Source: Hydractinia symbiolongicarpus
Taxonomy: Eukaryota > Cnidaria > Hydrozoa > Anthoathecata > Hydractiniidae
Length of the DNA stretch: 64,000 nt
Assembly: GCF_029227915.1 (NCBI RefSeq)
Contig: NC_079879.1
Span: 22,150,501-22,214,500 of the forward strand
Direction of reading: 5' to 3'
Part shown: in pieces, positions 59,401-64,000 of the stretch
Layout of the letters: each line of letters begins with the position of its first letter
How positions within the stretch are numbered: the first letter of the stretch is position 1
Position numbers and translations under genes: made by a program
Notes under the pieces: generated by a model
Seen by the model: only the letters and a program-made list of their open reading frames with translations
Told to the model about the DNA's origin: nothing
Databases searched by the model: none

Positions 59401-62400
59401 ATAATTGCGGTTAGTTTTTGATTCAGAAGTTTTATTAAACAAAAAGTTTTATTGCAAAAAATAACGGGAATATTCTCTTTTGTCTGGTTCAAGAAAGAGT
59501 AAAAACACATTCTTTGAGGAAAAGTTATTTTTTTCAGAGAAAAATTAGTTGAGGGTAATTAATTATCACGGGAAAATTTTGGCAATAATTTGTCACTTTT
59601 TTCTTTGACGAAGAAAGTTGATAAAAAGTGACCAAATTTTGCCTCAGTGATCTATATTTTTAATGGCCAACCATTTTTTTAACTTCACTTTACAAGGGTT
59701 TTGTCCGTCTTTTGCTTTTTCTTTTCACAGTACGTTACGAATTATATCCTCAAAATATATGGACGCACAGGTGGAATAATATAGTTTATATTTTAAGTTG
59801 AAATTTTGATATAAGAAGTTGATAAATTCCTTTAAACGTACGATTTTTTAATATCCATTTTTATAGATTATGCTTGCTTTAAAAAAAATAGTTTATTAAT
59901 TTTCCCAAGAAATGACTATGTTAGTAATACTAAATCGGTAAGACGTTCCTAATTTTGTGCAAGTGACTAATAATTTATTATTCCGATGTTAATCAGAACT
60001 ACGTTGTTACACTAATTAAAATTCATTTGAGAAACACGGCGGGTCATTGCGTTATTTTGTATTTTATCACCCGCCGCGCACAAATAACAACAACAGAATT
60101 TTGTGTATTAAGGCAGCTCAATGGTTTATTTTGGTAATTTCACGTGGCTTAGAATTTTTTAGACAGATCATTAATGTGTTTGGAGAGATGATGAAATTCG
60201 TATATCGAACGTGCCGCATTGCATCAATAACAACCAAACTCGTACGACTTCTCAGACGGTTGTTGCTGAGAAAACCTTTTATTTGAATGTATTAGCATCG
60301 TGCTTTTTTCCTAATCGCGTAAGATTTACATAGTTATTTTGTGTCGAAATTGCTAAAAGGCAAGCAAAACAAACTTTATTACATTTTTTCAGCCTCAAAT
60401 GACTTAGGGGCAAGTTCGTCATCGGTCGGTTAGGGCACGATATTTTACCCGAAATTATTCCGTTTTTTGTATGGAGATAAATTTTGGTGCACAGCTTCTG
60501 TGCCATTTTAACTATTGTATTCGCCAGGCTCAAACAACAGTAGTCTTTGGATTAGGGGGATCATCTTCACTCATTCAAACATTTATGTGTGAGACGCCGC
60601 TACGTAGGGACGAGTTATCGACAAATGTGACTAGTTTGTATCGGCAAAAGTAACACATTGGGGGAGGTTCACGCGCGTAGGTTGCTATTGATTGACATAT
60701 TTACCCCATCCTATTTAAACGAAGATAAAGTTGCTTGACAGTCGCACCGGTGTGTCACCGTACTAGTATATATGGTCAGATTTATGGATGATGAATATTT
60801 TCAGAATTGAAGAAACAGATGATGTGGAAGTTATCTTATAATAATAGCACTGAGGAAAAATAGATGGTCTAAAATATTTGTTTCTTACAAAGGACTCGCA
60901 TTATTGTGTTCTTATAATCTATAAAGAAATTTAGGCGTTAAGTAGTCGTAATATGTTCTAAGTTTTGACAAAATCTCAGCCTCGAAGTTCTTACACACTA
61001 ATTTCTTATAAAAACCAAGGCGTACATCAAAAGAAGATTTTTATGTAAATAAAATCACACCTTATAAATGTTTTTAGATTTATAAAGTTCTAAAAGTGAT
61101 ATATCTATCATCAACGGTCGATAAAGCGCCTCATCTATTAATAAGCGATTACGTCGAAAAAATGAACCTCCTTTTCAAAAGAGTTCTTGTTTAATTTTGG
61201 AGAGCCAGGGAGACCATCAATAATTCCTTGACCAACATTCCGTGCAAGCTGTATCTTGCATTGTGTGCATTTTCAAATCATAGGTCTATTGATATTTTTA
61301 AACAAGGTGAAATTAGTTTTCAAATTTTAGACAATATGGCACAAAATGACCTAGTAAAGCAACCCCACAAACTTGGGCTAACAGGATCTAAAATTTGTAT
61401 TTCCTTTCCTTTGAATAAGCGCCCCTATTGAAAGCCGAAATATACTGTTTAACATTGCGCTTAATCGAATATATATATTTTAAGTTTATAGAGAGGAAAG
61501 AGGAAAATGCTAAGGATTGACTTTACATTAGCATAGTAACAAAAAAAAAATAAAAAAAATTTAATTAATACCTGTCCTTTAGCTGCTTCCCATCTTTTAA
61601 AACCAGCACGTAGAAGAATAGCAAAATCTCCTATCTCATGTGGAATTTCGTGTAAAAGGATAGCGAAAGTTGTGCACAATCCCACCTGAAAATAGCGTTA
61701 GCAAAACATAAAGAAAAAAAAGCAATATTGTCTACTAGTGGTTTGTTTGGAAAAATTCACGGAGATTTGTCCGTCGCTATTAGGAGCCACCATTTGAAAT
61801 ACCGAACAGATGGTCAGAATTGTAATCTAGATGACATAGTGTGAACACAGCCTAATGATAAAAACAGTCTGCAACAATTTCAACAAAAACATTGATAAAG
61901 CTGTTTATCTTGCCTTGACAAGAACTTGGCTACTCGTTCAGAATTTTTGACATAAACGTGCTACACAAGTAAACATAATAGCTATAAAATGATTCATATA
62001 GATTCGCTTGATGGTTTGTTAGAGACACAGTATATCGTTTTAGACGACCCCTTAACTGTAGTAAAAAGGCCAACAATAAGTTGGACATACCACCCATGTA
62101 TTTATTCTTACGAAACCCTTGACATGTTTCAATGCAAAAATAAATTTCAATACAACGCTTATAAAGAAGTTTATGAGATAATGAATTGTAATGATTTTAT
62201 TAAACGCTTCTTTTTTTAATGGCCTCCTTAATAAATATTCTTTTTATTTGAAACATTGAACTTATTTGCCACCCAGGGCGCTCATTTAATTTTGAGACTT
62301 TAAAAGAGGCTCTCTTCAAACTCTTCAAATGATATCGAAAAACACTAAAATAACTTTAGCATTTTTACGCAAATTAGAAAAAAAATATTAAATTTGGTAA

Positions 62401-63735
62401 TTTTAAAGTTGTAAACTCTTGTAAGACATCCCCAATAAAAATATGAAAATGGTTCAAATAACTAGTTTTCTTGGAAAGAGGGGTATTTAATAGTCCACTA
62501 AATATTCTCTATCAAAGAGGGGGTGTTTGAGCAGAGGTGCTCATGCGGGTAAATTTGTTACTAAGTGAAAGTTAGCAACAAAATAGCGTTAATTCAAATT
62601 TAAAGTTATTATCTTCGTTAATACTCATACCGCAAATGCTGGATTAAAAGTTGATTTTATTGGTGGGCGCTTATTTAAGAGAGGGGGTAAATCGCGAGGG
62701 CTTATTTTTGTGTTGTGCAAAAAGCTTTCCATTTAGAAAACTGTAAGGGTCATAAAATATAAACACAGAAGATTATATAACCAGTACAAATGACAATTCT
62801 CTGGGCGTAAATATTTATGGTTAAATTTCCTTTACGTTAATGAAATAATAGCGAACTGCTTGAACGAAATAATAGATAAACATTTAGACATGAAATTTCA
62901 TGCCGTATATGATTTTAAGAGCAAAGCTGATACTGCGTGAAAGGTCTTTTTTACTAATTTCCAAAATATGTGAAAAAGCGCCACCTTTGGCTCTAGTTAC
63001 ATATCCACATAACTGCTCCCGAGAGGTTACTCGAGAGAGAGGCGCTAATTTGAGAGTGGGCGCTTAATCAAGCATTTTTGGCAATACAGAAAGCTGATTT
63101 CAAAATAACATACACGTCCCCAGAAAAAAAAATACTGTCAGTTTAAAAATTCATTCAATACTCAGTGTTCAGGTAAAACATTAAGATAGCAATACCAGAG
63201 AAAACAAGTTATTGGGTGAAAATTATTCAAAATGGAAATGAGGTATTTCAAATCCTATTGTCCTTATTCCAGACTGAAATAATGATGTGACAAGTGAAAA
63301 CTTCCATAAAAAAGAATCAGATCACAAAAAATAACCTGTCTGTTTTTTCCAGGTTGTCTACGACAATAAAATTCTCTTCTTGGTAAACATTCCATATTAT
63401 CAAGTCAGTTAGTTTTAAATATGGCCTCCATTGTTAGCTTTAAAACATTTTTTATCTCACTTAAAAAAACATTGGATATGTTTCTTTCAAAAAAATCGCT
63501 CCCAACTATTTGAAATGCCTAACTATATTTTTGATTTCTCAACCCAAAGAAGCTACTTCACTTAATCTCCTTGTTATCATTTTTTAGCTATCAAGATTCA
63601 CAAACATTATTACGAAAATCAGAGCAACAATTGGAACCAACTTACAGGAATGCTGACCATAAAACTACCCGCCACAGCTAAACCATGCGTGAAATTATCG
63701 ATGCAATTCGCAAAAAGATTGAGATAGCCAATAAT
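56413..63735 (-). CDS. SLC39A13: Zinc transporter ZIP13 (SLC39 family), partial: last five coding exons
   Basis: Minus-strand exons 63735-63646, 61685-61572, 57325-57265, 57063-56964 and 56488-56413, all GT-AG with matching phases, give the last 146 residues and a TGA stop. They read [122 protein letters not shown] and a short tail ending LIQH. The DNFTHG helix-4 motif and the HEIPHE helix-5 motif carry the metal-binding His, Asp and Glu of ZIP transporters. [10 protein letters not shown] and the L-L-R-A-G-F-x-R-W segment are typical of ZIP13 and not of ZIP7. Known role: exports zinc from Golgi/vesicles to the cytosol. The N-terminal half lies beyond 63735, probably mostly outside the window. 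The stop-proximal exon was found by phase and by the family ending (S-L/I-x-Q ... V-M). Confidence 0.93.
58522..58556. repeat. Short AAAC microsatellite
   Basis: About eight tandem AAAC-type units in a ZIP13 intron. Confidence 0.8.
62270..63080. repeat. Possible dispersed repeat with GGGCGCTTATTT-type blocks
   Basis: Variants of GGGCGCTTATTTAAGAGAGG occur at about 62667, 63058 and (as GGGCGCTCATTTAA) 62276, with AGCGCCCCTATT inverted at 61420. They look like ends or internal repeats of a small transposon family in a ZIP13 intron, but I could not define both ends. Confidence 0.4.
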
Positions 63736-64000
63736 CTAAAAAAGGAAACATCTCATGTAACACTCGCTTTTGAAGAAATTATCGAACGTTATCCTGAACA
63801 CTACTGACATTAAAATGAGATCTCTCTCACAAATCAGTGTTACTCATTGGTTCAAAACTTTTATCTATGTTTTATAAAACAAAGGAGGCAAACACGCTTG
63901 TTGACCCGCTTAACCCTAAACTGCTTATAAGGTTTTGCACCAGTTGGTCCGACGAGTCTGTATGTTAAAATACAGGATGAAATATGATAGAAGTCAGGAA

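Noticed and set aside
61989-62219. 76-residue plus-strand ORF in a ZIP13 intron
   Set aside because: Composition is protein-like but there is no recognisable motif, start context or neighbouring exon; could be a decayed transposon fragment.

Overview
This is an AT-rich, intron-rich animal nuclear sequence. All reconstructed exons have GT-AG junctions, and the gene set is metazoan: a REEP/HVA22-type ER protein, the PP2A B55 subunit, a large vitellogenin, CCDC149, a Sprouty/SPRED-domain protein and the zinc transporter ZIP13 (SLC39A13). The vitellogenin has no polyserine phosvitin stretch. Together with the low GC, short UTRs and many small inverted-repeat transposons and SINEs, this suggests a non-bilaterian animal, most likely a cnidarian (inference; no species assigned).

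Layout, left to right. (1) Positions 1-4588, minus: 5' part of a REEP1-4-like gene running off the left edge; its first intron holds a decayed LINE reverse transcriptase and a perfect 52-bp palindrome. (2) A 716-bp divergent promoter region with a YY1-type site. (3) Positions 5305-16464, plus: complete PP2A B55 gene, 8 coding exons, exactly 447 codons before the stop. Its 7.2-kb first intron is a transposon nursery: two CCTAATTAGG-rich inverted-repeat elements (one carrying a nested third element), a TA-flanked MITE and a 1.7-kb element. (4) Positions 19355-28123, plus: complete vitellogenin, 18 coding exons, 1696 codons, from signal peptide through lipid-transport domain to vWF-D domain and Cys-rich tail. 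(5) Positions 28124-31880: a foldback-like element interrupted by a second MITE copy, a tRNA-derived SINE and a decayed tandem repeat. (6) Positions 31881-46511, plus: CCDC149 orthologue, 10 coding exons, 452 codons; its last long intron contains a G/C-tract hairpin, a minisatellite split by a SINE, and an 86-bp tandem repeat. (7) Positions 48965-49879, minus: single-exon Sprouty-domain protein of 304 residues. (8) Positions 49880-56412: mostly featureless, with a long AAT microsatellite. (9) Positions 56413-63735, minus: the last five coding exons of ZIP13; the 5' part lies beyond the right edge.

The genes are individually ordinary and do not form an operon-like or functionally linked cluster. 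The only obvious regulatory coupling is the REEP/B55 head-to-head pair. I found no CRISPR array, rRNA, canonical tRNA gene or clearly new multi-gene system. The observations most worth a second look are a possible beta-trefoil-like segment inside vitellogenin, the intermediate Sprouty/SPRED domain, the element families rich in a homeodomain-like palindrome, and the nested and foldback transposons.
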